Of a stretch of 64,000 nt of DNA, positions 1 through 9,664 are shown one piece after another (the stretch's first letter is position 1; each line of letters opens with the position of its first letter). The DNA is taken from NCBI RefSeq assembly GCF_036785885.1, contig NC_092317.1, positions 6,326,501 through 6,390,500 of the forward strand, given 5' to 3'. Below the pieces are notes generated by a model that saw nothing but the letters and a program-made list of their open reading frames with translations, was not told the DNA's origin and did no database searches. This stretch comes from Coffea arabica. Its lineage: Eukaryota > Streptophyta > Magnoliopsida > Gentianales > Rubiaceae. The translations under genes and the position numbers were made by a program.

Positions 1-441
1 GACGAAAGAATATTCCCAACTTCCAACATAGAGTTTCCCATGATGTTCTAGAACAGTTGTAATGCGTTGATTGTACTCTTTACTGAGATCAGCAGCGTCT
101 AAAATTCCTGCTGAAGGACTGATTTTGACGCCTTGAGGTGCAGTGGTGGTGGAGTCATTACGAGGAATATTCACGGCAACCCAGAACTCTCCTTCTTGAT
201 TTCTTTAGATCTTGTTTAGGCCTCCAGGAAATGTCAAGAAAATTTCAGAAGTGCCAGCTTTTTCTCGTTTAAGCCAATACCTTCGAATTCTCTTCTCAAG
301 GTACTCCGAAACGAGGAGGAATGGGGCATCACTGCTGGTTGCCACTCCTAAAGGTCCAGAAGGTTGTGTGAGCAGTACGGTTACTTTTTTGGTTTTCCGA
401 TCAAATTTTAACAATCGTCCCGTAGAATCACCACTTAGGAT

Positions 442-834
442 CAGGGTTCAAAGTCGTAGTCGCGGTTGCGGTCCACATCGGTTTCGGCATATCGGTCGCG
501 GTCTCGATGAGACGTAAATTTTTGAAATATTTAATATTTTAAAAATTATAAAAAATATGATAAATAAAAATTATTAAAAATTATTAAAAATAATAAAAAT
601 TCGAGTTGACTAGGAATGATTCGGTGTGACTCGATCTTTTCAACCCTTCACGGTGACGTTTCGACGAGTCAAGTATCTTGAAATCGTATCGTCCCGATAT
701 CATATTGGGAGGGCTCGAGACGGTGACGACTCGGCCGAATCGTCTCGGATTCGGACGAGTCTTTGAACCATGCTAAAGATAGATTTTACTGTATCTCCGA
801 GTCATCTCGGACTCGAACGAGTCTTTGAACCATG
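442..834. mobile_element. Non-autonomous hAT-like element inserted in SSL exon 3
   Basis: This 393-bp element has termini CAGGGTTCAAAG and, at the far end read inward, CATGGTTCAAAG. The flanking 8-bp target duplication is CTTAGGAT (434..441) and CTAAGGAT (835..842), one mismatch apart. An 8-bp duplication with short CA-starting inverted repeats is typical of the hAT superfamily. The interior holds CG-rich TCGG/CGAG motifs around an AT-rich core and has no coding potential. The flanking bases on both sides are recognisable SSL exon 3 codons, so the insertion point is clear. Confidence 0.7.
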
Positions 835-864
835 CTAAGGATAGATTTTACTGCATCTCTGCAT
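741..864. repeat. 62-bp tandem duplication across the hAT/exon junction
   Basis: Two copies with a 62-bp period (starting 741 and 803) each contain the hAT terminus TTTGAACCATG, the target-site bases CTAAAGAT or CTAAGGAT, and the first bases of SSL exon 3. The duplication therefore happened after the transposon inserted, or during its repair. A few substitutions separate the copies. Confidence 0.75.
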
Positions 865-1467
865 AATGAAGGTGAAGTGTATCATAATGGAAGTTTAACG
901 AAATCATTTGAGTCCGTACAAGTCATTTGATGGCTGGGATTGTAATCACAGTATATGCCATTGTCTTTCTCAATGTTTTGAAAAATAGTATATATGAGCT
1001 AAAAAAGAAAATGTTGTGTCTTACCAATGTATTCAAATCAAATGTTTTGTTACAAGTTGAAAAAGGTTTGGAATAATGGCCAACTGTTTGCATCATTGTT
1101 TCTCAGTCTCAGCACCTCATTTATAATCCCAAGAAATAAAGCATTATGTCATCGAGCCAGGAGGGGTTTAGATTTTCTTAGGTTTTTAACTACATAAAAT
1201 TGATTTAAGTGTTGAAGTATGTTTGAGTTGGATTTGATTTCACCAAATGCAACCCCCGCATAAAGACAAACGTGGCATACACAAGAATCATGATGAACTT
1301 ACTTTGGACCATATTTTGTCCCAGCATCTGTAAAATAGACAGATCCATCCTTAGCCTTGTCGACTGCAATAAGAAATCGGTAAGTTACTCCATCTTCAGC
1401 TGGGACAAGAGTAGTAGCAAGCCCTCCATGGAATCCTACACGAGCAAGGCCAACGAACGGATCACAA

Positions 1468-2279
1468 AGGTGCTTTATTCACAAAGGTGCTATATACAAT
1501 AAAGGAAGTATTTCGGGATGAATGGAATTGAATGGCGATATTGCCCTCTTCCGTTTCAGCTAGTCTCTTCTCAAAGGTGCTTTATTCACAAAGCATAATT
1601 GTAATTCACAGGGTGGGTGGTAATTTTAAAGGATTGAAAGTGGGCACATCCCTTGTTTTCGTATCTGGTGCTTGAAAAAACAAAAAACCTTTTACCAAAA
1701 GTAGAACGATAACAAAAAAATAAAGCTTCCTCCTAAATGCGAAATTGTAGGAAATCACATAATTGAGCATTTGATAGCTAGGAAATTGATTTCTTTTCAG
1801 TTTTGGTTCTTTGCTATCACGAAACATTATCCTACAAGTCAAGTACAAAATTGGTAGATGAAAATAAATTCAATGTCGAGTGGTTAAGTCACAAAGATCT
1901 GGTAAGTATGCAAACCTGCCTAGAATGTGCACCAGTTTGAGTAGTCACAAAAGGATTTGAAGTGTATAGATGTCTTTCTCCATACCATGAGAATTGTGAG
2001 GAATTCAAACGTATGGATTAGGAAATCCGAAGAAATTAGACCAACGTCACAGCAATTAACCTATCTATTTATATAATTATCCCTTTCCATCAACCTATCA
2101 TCTCAATTGGAAAAGGGAAGAAATAAAATCTACAAATACATTTTAGTCACGTATCTAACCGAAGAAGTTCAATCCCTTATGAAGCTAGATCACTGTTTTT
2201 ATTATTTACGTTCTTGATAGTTGCTAAATATTCCCACAATCCAAAAATGTATGGTACAATCCAAAAATCTTACTCTTAG
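1468..2279. other. Non-coding flank shared between SSL duplication units
   Basis: No gene is supported here. Short direct repeats of AAGGTGCTTTATTCACAAAG occur near 1470 and 1575. The stretch about 1900..2190 resembles 16160..16420 (shared GAATTCAAACGTATGGATTA and CCTATCT blocks), and about 2165..2190 matches near 16745. I read this as flank copied with the SSL genes during tandem duplication. Confidence 0.5.
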
Positions 2280-2515
2280 TCTTGTTTGGAAATCCTTGAA
2301 ATTTTTAGAGAATTTCAGAGCTGCGGGCTATTTCTCGTTTCAGCTAACACTTTTTAATTTTATGTACTGTTTGTGTCTCTTTCTAAGCTAAAACAAGGGT
2401 AAAATATCAATTGCATAAAGGTAACTGAAGATAGCTTAATCAATTTCCTTTCACTGACACGAGCTTCATCTTTGAAAGATCAACATAAAAGTACATTATT
2501 CCGTAGCAAAACTTC
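2280..2515 (-). pseudogene. Degenerate SSL exon 3 scrap plus 3' flank
   Basis: About 2280..2365 aligns by eye with the part of SSL exon 3 encoding the KxGTSEIFLTF region (compare 205..290 and 57010..57080), but it holds indels and stops. About 2370..2515 then matches the 3' flank of the intact gene at 56521..56680, including TTATTCCGTAGCAAA near 2495. It is a remnant of a further SSL copy with no coding capacity. A 68-bp direct repeat containing ATTATTGGTGTGGTATACC follows, at about 2520 and 2580. Confidence 0.55.
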
Positions 2516-2662
2516 CCAACATTATTGGTGTGGTATACCAGCATCTTTGAAGCTTCCAACCCATGCGACAACTTCCCAATATTATTGGTGTGGTATACCC
2601 TGCTATGTAATTAATTATTCATCTACGACTACATGTTCTTTATTGTGCCTCCCATCTCATGA

Positions 2663-3504
2663 TTAATAAGGAGGGGGTGCCGGGGCAACAATGTAGAAGC
2701 TCACAGGCTTCCCACCATCCGATTCTGCTCCTGGTGCCACCATTCCGGAGCTTTTTATTTCCGCCATTTCTCTGCGCCCATGAGCCCTCTGCGCTTCACA
2801 CAGTTTCGGAAGATATTCACCTACATTTATGTAGATGGAAAACATCATCATCAAATGGCGACGCATTAATTAATGCAGGATGCTGGTATTTTCACAGATT
2901 TCAGTGGCCGGTCGGGTAATGGGAAGAGGGAGGAGATCTGGACAGTGAAGTATTACTTACCTTCACCGGCAGCGAGGTTGAAGTAGAGATCAACAATATT
3001 GGGGCAGCTGCGGTAGCAGGCGGAAGAGCAGAGCTTGTGGGTAAACTGAGGCTCCAAAAGAGAGTCAGATGAAATTCCAAGTGCGTGCCTGTCAACCCCG
3101 CACGCTTCAATGCATTTATCGGTTTCGATCCAGTCTTTCAGTTTTTCAGCTTCGATATCTGATGCGCGGCATGCGTACTTTTCCTCCCCGCTTCTGCGGA
3201 CATGCTTCTCCAGCACGCAGCGCTTTCCCGACGATGACACTGCATAGGCGCAAGAATCCTCCTTCAGGTCCTCGCAAGCTATGTTTCCTGCATGCATTAC
3301 CCCATGTCAATGCAAGAACTACATATGCATATCAAATACAATAAAATACGGAGTAGTATATTTATTGTGCAACGAACGAAGTTCGGATTGTGAATATCAT
3401 TGTATATTCCAGGAGATGAACTGACCACTAGCGCTTTGCACGCAGAGGGCGCATGCAAGAGCAATGAAGGCGAAAACAATCAGGCTGCTACTGCTTGGAG
3501 CCAT
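2663..3504 (-). CDS. PAR1: PAR1-family secreted protein (photoassimilate-responsive protein 1 type)
   Basis: A three-exon gene: exon 1 3504..3426, exon 2 3287..2961, exon 3 2820..2663. Splice sites are GTCAGT/CAG and GTAAGT/TAG, and all phases agree, giving 187 codons. The N-terminus (MAPSSSSLIVFAFIALACAL) is a clear signal peptide. The mature part is Cys-rich, with the family signatures SSSGKRCVLEK, ACGVDRHALGISSDSLLEPQ, CPNIVDLYFNLAAGEG and YLPKLCEAQ, and it ends in a Pro-rich VAPAPPPY tail. This matches the plant PAR1 family, whose founding tobacco member is induced by sugars and by viral infection; the biochemical function is unknown. A TATA box lies about 100 bp upstream, and a 231-bp triple repeat begins about 225 bp upstream. 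No lesion is visible, so it is probably functional. Confidence 0.92.
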
Positions 3505-3600
3505 GGCAATAACTTGCGAACTTATTAGGTAGAGAAATGGAAGGAGGGGTGGCTTCAAATATTTTTGTTGTGGTGAGGACTGGTGAAGAGATTCTTCGGC

Positions 3601-3608
3601 TATTTATA
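3601..3608 (-). promoter_or_regulatory. TATA box of the PAR1-family gene
   Basis: TATAAATA on the minus strand, preceded by CCCC, about 97 bp upstream of the ATG at 3504. The spacing suits a plant core promoter with a 60-70 base 5' leader. The transcription start is inferred, not seen. Confidence 0.65.
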
Positions 3609-3730
3609 GGGGTTTAGATTGTAACCCAATACTGATCTCAGTTTTTGAGTTTTTTAACTGGAATGCGGTCAAGCATTGAGCAGTTGAGTTGAGTTCACAC
3701 CACTTCTTGTGAAAAGTACAAGACTCGACT

Positions 3731-4440
3731 CTTTTTCCGATGACTGAGAAACTCAGACTTTTTCGTTACTAAAGTTGACCTGCGAGAAACCTTCAAAAGC
3801 CGGCAACTTTTGAAGGCTCCCGCAGACCTTAATAAACCCAAACCCCAAACCCCCCCGAACCGATGTGGGATAGAAACCCCACAGGGGTGCCCCGCTGCTA
3901 AGAAGTAAAGACCCCCCAGACACCCACTGAAATGGAGAGATCACCTCCCCGAGGTTTCTGTCTTTTTCCGATGACTGAGAAACTCAGACTTTTTCGTTAC
4001 TAAAGTTGACCTGCGAGAAACCTTCAAAAGCCGGCAACTTTTGAAGGCTCCCGCAGACCTTAATAAACCCAAACCCCAAACCCCCCCGAACCGATGTGGG
4101 ATAGAAACCCCACAGGGGTGCCCCGCTGCTAAGAAGTAAAGACCCCCCAGACACCCACTGAAATGGAGAGATCACCTCCCCGAGGTTTCTGTCTTTTTCC
4201 GATGACTGAGAAACTCAGACTTTTTCGTTACTAAAGTTGACCTGCGAGAAACCTTCAAAAGCCGGCAACTTTTGAAGGCTCCCGCAGACCTTAATAAACC
4301 CAAACCCCAAACCCCCCCGAACCGATGTGGGATAGAAACCCCACAGGGGTGCCCCGCTGCTAAGAAGTAAAGACCCCCCAGACACCCACTGAAATGGAGA
4401 GATCACCTCCCCGAGGTTTCTGTCTTTTTCCGATGACTGA
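3731..4440. repeat. Three perfect 231-bp tandem repeats plus a 17-bp partial copy
   Basis: Units begin at 3731, 3962 and 4193, each 231 bp and apparently identical. A fourth copy starts at 4424 and ends after CTTTTTCCGATGACTGA. Each unit contains a degenerate telomere-like stretch (AAACCCAAACCCCAAACCCC), a hairpin with 10-bp arms CCTTCAAAAG/CTTTTGAAGG (3790..3816 in unit 1), and a GGGATAGAAACCCC block. A 63-codon open frame recurs in each unit, but it is only a product of the repeat. The array lies directly upstream of the PAR1-family promoter. No transposon ends are seen around it. Confidence 0.95.
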
Positions 4441-4567
4441 ACCCGGAAGACTCGACTCTGCTTTCAGAAATTGTTGAAAGGAAATGCTGCGGGACCCGGA
4501 AGAATAGTGCTCATGACTTTTGTCGACTATCCCCCCTTGAGAATAAGAGTACAGTTGGCTGGACGGT

Positions 4568-4683
4568 GTTGATTTGTGAGTTTCACTTTAGATCGTGCAT
4601 GCACTAGGATTTCGATTACTTCTGAGTTGATTTGTGGGTTTCACTTTAGATTGTGCATGCATCAGGATTTCGATTACTTCTTA
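4568..4683. repeat. 58-bp tandem duplication
   Basis: Two copies start at 4568 and 4626, each containing GTTTCACTTTAGAT and GTGCATGCA, with about five substitutions between them. The block directly abuts the target duplication of the next transposon. Confidence 0.85.
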
Positions 4684-4693
4684 GTGTTAATCT

Positions 4694-5301
4694 CTGTTTT
4701 CAAACTCGGACCGGACCGGCCGGTCGAACCGGTTGAACCGGGAACCGGCCAGGTAGCCGGTCCGAGTCACATTAGAAAACCGGAAATTTAAAACCCGGTC
4801 AAAGCCGGTCAAAAACCGGGTTTGACCGGGTTTGACCGGGAAAAAACCGGTTTTTCCGGTTCAACAGTATTTTTTTAAAAAAAAAATTCAAACTTTTTAA
4901 TATTATGTTTTGACCCCCTAAATTGTTAAAACTTATTGATATACCTCAAATATTTGATACTTTATAAATATTGTCCTAAAATTTGATGTTATTTTTCAAT
5001 TAAATTCATAATTTTAATTCTAAACTTGTTAATATTTATTAAATAATATAAATTGCTACTTGATTGTTCTAATTTCTTTGTATTTTCTTGTTAAATATAT
5101 TTGAAACATCAAATATATATGAATATGCCTTTATTAATATCAATATATTATTAGATATTATATATATAACATTTTAATTTTAAAATAATTTTTATTTATG
5201 ACGTCATCCGGTTCGACCCCTATCGACCCCCGGTCGAACCCATTGACCCCTGACCCCTGACCTCGGCCGAGTCGCTATCCGGTCCGGTTCTGAAAACATA
5301 G
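4694..5301. mobile_element. 608-bp non-autonomous Mutator-like MITE with CCGG-rich ends
   Basis: The element is flanked by a perfect 10-bp direct repeat GTGTTAATCT (4684..4693 and 5302..5311). The ends are inverted: CTGTTTTCAAACTCGGACCGG-like on the left and, read inward, CTATGTTTTCAGAACCGGACCGG-like on the right. The subterminal regions are full of CCGGT/ACCGG repeats around a very AT-rich core (about 4870..5200). Target duplications of 9-10 bp are characteristic of MULEs. There is no coding capacity. Confidence 0.8.
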
Positions 5302-5311
5302 GTGTTAATCT

Positions 5312-5992
5312 AATTTTGTTGGATGTTTCTAGTCATTCCGATTGTTGAAAAAAAAAAGAATAAGACTACGGTTGGCAGTTAACGGGTTAATAGACACCGC
5401 CATTAATGGCGTATTCTACCCGCCCGGCTTGCTCAATAACTACCCACTGATGTAGCCTGCCAGATCAGATCATCAGCCTTGCCTAATTATTGTGGAAATC
5501 GCAGAATAGGATGACACACCAAGAAAAGGGAGTTTTGACCTTTAGTTTGATGATGATGATACATGTGACTAGAATTCAAAACCGGAGACCAAAATTGAAA
5601 ATTTTTGCGGACTTTCTCCTATTTTCCGTAAGCTCCGGCTGATACGTTGGGAGGATAGCATTCGAGTTCTTGAAATGAAAACCCTTATTCCCCGAATCAG
5701 GATGACTTTGGCATGGCCCGACTCAGGCATGGAGACCAATTTGCCACGTTTCTCGTTACCAACGGGGATACGCCACACGTCCCTCGTTCAACAAGATGCT
5801 GCTATAATCAATTGCCGTGGTCGGGGACTAAATTAGTTGTGGTAAGGGATTATTACGATCTCTTCACTATAATGGAGGATGGAGAGAGTATCCTTAATTA
5901 GCGGTCATACTTCCAAACATGTGAATTTTCACATGAAGATGGTAATCCTTAATAATTCAAGTAATAATTGAGATACCAAAAAAAAAAAAAAA
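5312..5992. other. Non-coding sequence, no feature recognised
   Basis: Short open frames occur on both strands (for example 5569..5778), but none resembles a known protein and codon composition is not gene-like. A run of about 19 A occurs at about 5975..5993, directly before the 3' flank of SSL locus 2. Confidence 0.4.
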
Positions 5993-6666
5993 AAACATTA
6001 TTCCGTAGCAAAAGGTAATTTGCTGGTGAGTCTAGACAACCCGATTAGACTTACTTTGAACAGATAACCGTTCTTCAACCACAGCAATTTGATTTTAGAT
6101 ACATTTGATATCGTACTGACCCACAAAAGGATAATTCTTTCCTCCAACATGAAATTTGTTATTATATTCCATAGCAATTGTGATACGTTGATTGTATTCT
6201 TTGCTGAGATCAACCATGGCTAGAATTTCTCCTGAAGGACTGAATTTCACAGCTTGAGGTGCAACGGTGGAGTCATTCTTGGGAACATTCACTGCAACCC
6301 CGTAATTTCCTTCTTGGTTCCTCTTGATCTTGTTCGGGCCTCCTGGAAATGTCAAGAAAATTTCCCAAGTGCCGGCTTTTTCTCCTTTGAGCCAATACCT
6401 TAGCATTCTCTTCTTGATGAACTCCGAAACGAGGAGGTATGAGGCATCATTATCAGTGGCCAATCCTACAGCTCCAGCAAGTTGTGAGAGCAATACGGTT
6501 ACCTTTTTTGTTATTGGATCATATTTTAACACTCTCGCTGTTGAATCCCCACTTTGGATAGATTTGTCTACATCTCTTCACGATCAAGTATGATAAAAGT
6601 TAGGCCAAGGCTATGCAAGTCAATCAATGGCTGGCATTATAAGCGAAAAATTGTGGCATCTTACCC

Positions 6667-7189
6667 AGAATTATTAATCGAATCGGGTAGCTCGCGAGCC
6701 GAGCTCGACCTGGCTCGATAAGGGCTTGACTCGGCTCGTTTACTGAGAGAAATGAGCTGAGCTCGAGTTCAACTTTAGGCTCATTTAATAGACGAACCGA
6801 GTTATGCTCGACTCGTTTAAACTCGACAGGCTCGAATAATAGGGTCATTAGCGTCATTTCATTGTGTATTTGATACTTTTACCTAATTCATTCTCTCGTT
6901 TCGAGCCCTAATTTTTTCTTTCCTCTTTCGGTCTTGCCCTAATGTTCATCTCCCAAACGAGTTCGAGCTCGAGTTTCGAGCTTGATAAGCTTGGCTTGAT
7001 TTTGAACTCGAGTTCAAGCTCGAGTTCGAGTTTTCGACCGAGTACATCGAATCGATCTCGAACAGCTTGTGAATCTCGAATTACTAATCGAGGGATCTCG
7101 AGCTAGCTCGATTAGAGGTTCGAGTCGAGCTCGATCACAAGAACTCGATTATCATATGCTCGAACTCGACTCGGCTCGATTAACAGCTC
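6667..7189. mobile_element. hAT-like MITE rich in GAGCTCGA motifs, in SSL intron 2
   Basis: The left end AGAATTATTAATCGAATCGG and the right end, read inward, GAGCTGTTAATCGAGCCGAG share TTAATCGA. Candidate 8-bp flanking repeats are TCTTACCC (6659..6666) and TCTTACAT (7190..7197), matching at six of eight positions. The interior repeats CTCGAGCTCG and related palindromes. The family is familiar as a dispersed plant MITE; the exact ends are uncertain. Confidence 0.55.
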
Positions 7190-7660
7190 TCTTACATAAG
7201 TAATCATGTACTAATGTTCTATGTTAAATTGGATGTTCCGAAAGTAGAAAGTTTGGATTAATGGCTAACTATCTACGTGCTTTGACAAAAGTATTCTAGT
7301 AGTCTGATGTAATTTTGAAAGTTGAGGGGATATGTAAAACTTTGTGAGTCATTATATGGGATGTTTCGGGGATGGAAATACCTAATATATGGAATAAAGA
7401 GAGAGAGTAACAGCAGACTGGGAAAGCTAGTATTTAACTAAGCGTAACTGCAACTTTCAAAGTTACGGCATTTTTATTTCCTTAACAATATTTGGTTGGA
7501 TGGAACATTTTAGATAAACCTAATTTTCGTCATTTTTTTCCGGCACAAAGTCTGTTTTGTCTACATTTCATGCCTCAACTGAAAGATAAGGTGATGCAGC
7601 TAGTGTAGATTGTTGCGTTTTAAACAACAAATACTTTTGTTTCAACCTAAAAACAAAAAG

Positions 7661-7938
7661 GTAAATTACACTTGATCACCCTAGAGTTTGGGACTTTTTA
7701 CGAATAACTCTTCTATGGTTTTGCCCAAAAAAAAAATTTCTTTCATGGTTTCAAAACCAATATATAACCCCCAAAATTTTGGACCAAAGTGTTGAAGTGA
7801 CGAAATTTACATTCTAAAATGGAGTCTATTAAAATATCAAAAGTACCCCTATCTTAATACAAATGATTTGTTATCCACAAGAGGTCATGTATTGATTTTC
7901 AAAACTTTTAAATTATGCAGTAAAGTATTAAATTAGGG
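7661..7938. mobile_element. Half of a MITE interrupted by the MULE
   Basis: It begins GGTAAATTACACTTGATCACC and continues with CCTATGGTTT-like and CACTTCAACACTTTGG-like blocks resembling the intact MITE at 15361..15831. The likely other half is about 13664..13790, on the far side of the MULE, with similar phrases (GTCAAAATGGCGAAATTT in reverse). No clean far terminus was found, so it is a truncated copy. Confidence 0.45.
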
Positions 7939-7939
7939 C

Positions 7940-8205
7940 GAATTGGAGTTTTGGTCCCCAATTTATCACCAACGCGCGAAACTAGTCCCCAATCGATTGC
8001 ACATAACAAATGTAGTCCCCAATCTATTCAATTTTGCTCAAAAGTGGACAATTGACGGGTTTTCATCATTTTTTGACGGAAATAAGTCACGTGAGAGCAT
8101 GTGCCCGTACTTAAAATCCTTTTTCCATTTTGTGAAGCGGGAAAACTCATAAAAAACTATTTCCTGCTTCCCGGTGCCCCCATTCCTAATTAGCAAAGAC
8201 AAAAC
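7940..8205 (+). repeat. MULE left terminal inverted repeat
   Basis: Pairs with 13381..13646 in inverted orientation. It starts GAATTGGAGTTTTGGTCCCC and carries three TAGTCCCCAATC-like motifs. A 69-codon open frame through it is duplicated in the other repeat and is not a gene. Confidence 0.92.
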
Positions 8206-8487
8206 TCAATTAGCAAATGGAGTTAATTATATTAATTAGTATTAGTCTACTATATAATTGAGCAATTGGTAAAATTTTTGATTAACAAAACAAAACCCAA
8301 TCTATCCCTGTCTTTCTTTTTGTCGTGCTCTGTATTTTTCCCCAACTGAAGATGACACCCTTGTAGCCAAATTCAATTACCGAGAAGTGACAAAGACTTG
8401 TACAGATTGGGATTGAAGTGCTTGAGCCTCGGATTTCGTCATCCGTTTGCAGATTTGTCTTGTCTTCGTATCTGGTCGTATCTTGTA

Positions 8488-8874
8488 ATGATACCAGAAA
8501 AGCTTTGTCACTGTAAGTTACAAGCAAAAATGATGACCTCTTGGACACACAGCAACCCTGGAAGAAGGTATTTCAGCTGCGGCATGAAGAAGGTATGGGC
8601 AATCTCAAATTCTTGCTTTAGATTCTGAATTTTAGTTTTTTTCTGAAGCAATATTTTTTTGACCGTGAAGGGCAAAAGAGATGAAAATGGTTGCAACTAT
8701 TTCGAGTGGTATGATCCGATAATGTGCCAAAGATCCACTGCTTTGATACCTGGTTTGCTGCGGAGCATGAATGCCAAGGATGCCACAATTGAAAAACTAA
8801 GAGCAAGGGAAAGGAAATTAGTCTCTGCAATTGTGTTGTTGGCACTGTTGTTGTTGTTTGTTTTGCTAGTGTAA
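8488..8874 (+). CDS. Small GRF-type zinc-finger protein with C-terminal membrane segment, carried by the MULE
   Basis: Two exons, 8488..8592 and 8671..8874, with donor GTATGG and acceptor AAG, give 102 codons. An in-frame ATG at 8398 would add 30 residues. The protein has a GRF zinc finger: CHC near residue 7, SWTHSNPGRRYFSCG across the splice side, then CNYFEWYDPIMCQRS and IPGLLR. A short charged helical stretch (KLRARERK) follows, then a hydrophobic C-terminal segment (SAIVLLALLLLFVLLV) fit for a tail anchor. GRF fingers bind single-stranded nucleic acid in better-known proteins; the role here is unknown. It lies inside the MULE inverted repeats, convergent with the transposase. It may be a captured host gene or an accessory gene of the element. 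Confidence 0.75.
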
Positions 8875-9664
8875 AAGGCCAGGATCTATTGCTGTTGTTG
8901 TTTGTTTTAGGGGATTATGACAGGCTACTAGTAATCAGCAATGGGTGAATATGTAGGTTGGGATGTATTGTATTGCTAGTAAGATATCAGTAGTGTATTC
9001 AATGCTACTGTAAGGCATTTAAAGGCCAAATGAAAGCATTATTTGGAAATTATCCCTGTAAAAATTTAGATAGTTGAAAAAACATATGATGGCCATCCGA
9101 AATTCACCCAAAAAAAGGAAACTGCAACAAGCTTTTCTGTACACTGGTCTTGGGAAGATGAAATGCAACAAGCTTTTCTGTACACTGTACCAATGAAATT
9201 CACCCAAAAAAAGGAAAAAGAAACAAAAACAAACATCAGCCACAACCATTGCTGATGTTCCTGTAATCCCAAGGGAAAATGAAACCTCAACTACACCTTT
9301 GCATCATCCAGCAACACAGGTGTAAGTTTGACAGCAGCATTTTGCAATATAAGCACATTTACAAATTATCCCTGTAAAACACAATGATGCTAAGATATTC
9401 ACAACTGAAGTAATGAAGGAAACTGCAACAATTCTCCCATAAATCCAGCAATAATAATCAGATTTCTCCCATAAAAGGGACCTCCAATTCTCCCTTACAA
9501 AATATACATTCTTGACATCATCATACAAGATGACAAAAGAAGTACAAAATAAGCAGAATTACAACATCTACATTACTTCCAACATAGCAAAAGAAGTACC
9601 AAGTCTGATCATCAACAAATGAAATACATAATTACTTCACTTTCAGTTTTCCTTGAACATTAGA

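Larger units (their letters stand above)
1..1467 (-). pseudogene. SSL locus 1: broken strictosidine synthase-like gene (exon 3 and part of exon 2)
   Basis: This is a relic of a strictosidine synthase-like (six-bladed beta-propeller) gene. Exon 3 is read from 858 down to 1, where the window cuts it; the codons for GDSTGRLLKFD, GEKAGTSEIFLTFPGG-like and WVAVN-like segments are visible by comparison with the intact copy at 56779..58406. Three lesions are seen. A TAA replaces the Lys codon after LNKI (about 203..205). A hAT-like element (442..834) splits the start of exon 3. Exon 2 survives only as 1303..1467, covering the part after CDPFVGL and ending at the GTAAGT donor. Upstream of 1467 the sequence is unrelated, and no exon 1 was found. 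The intron between exons 3 and 2 is 859..1302. It cannot give a normal protein. Whether the C-terminal end continues outside the window is unknown. Confidence 0.88.

Noticed and set aside
3753-4406. Three identical 63-codon open frames spaced by 231 bp
   Set aside because: They are the same frame copied by the tandem repeat. There is no recognisable protein, and the frame overlaps telomere-like and hairpin motifs.
3731-4440. CRISPR array
   Set aside because: The units are 231-bp head-to-tail copies with no spacers, in plant nuclear DNA.
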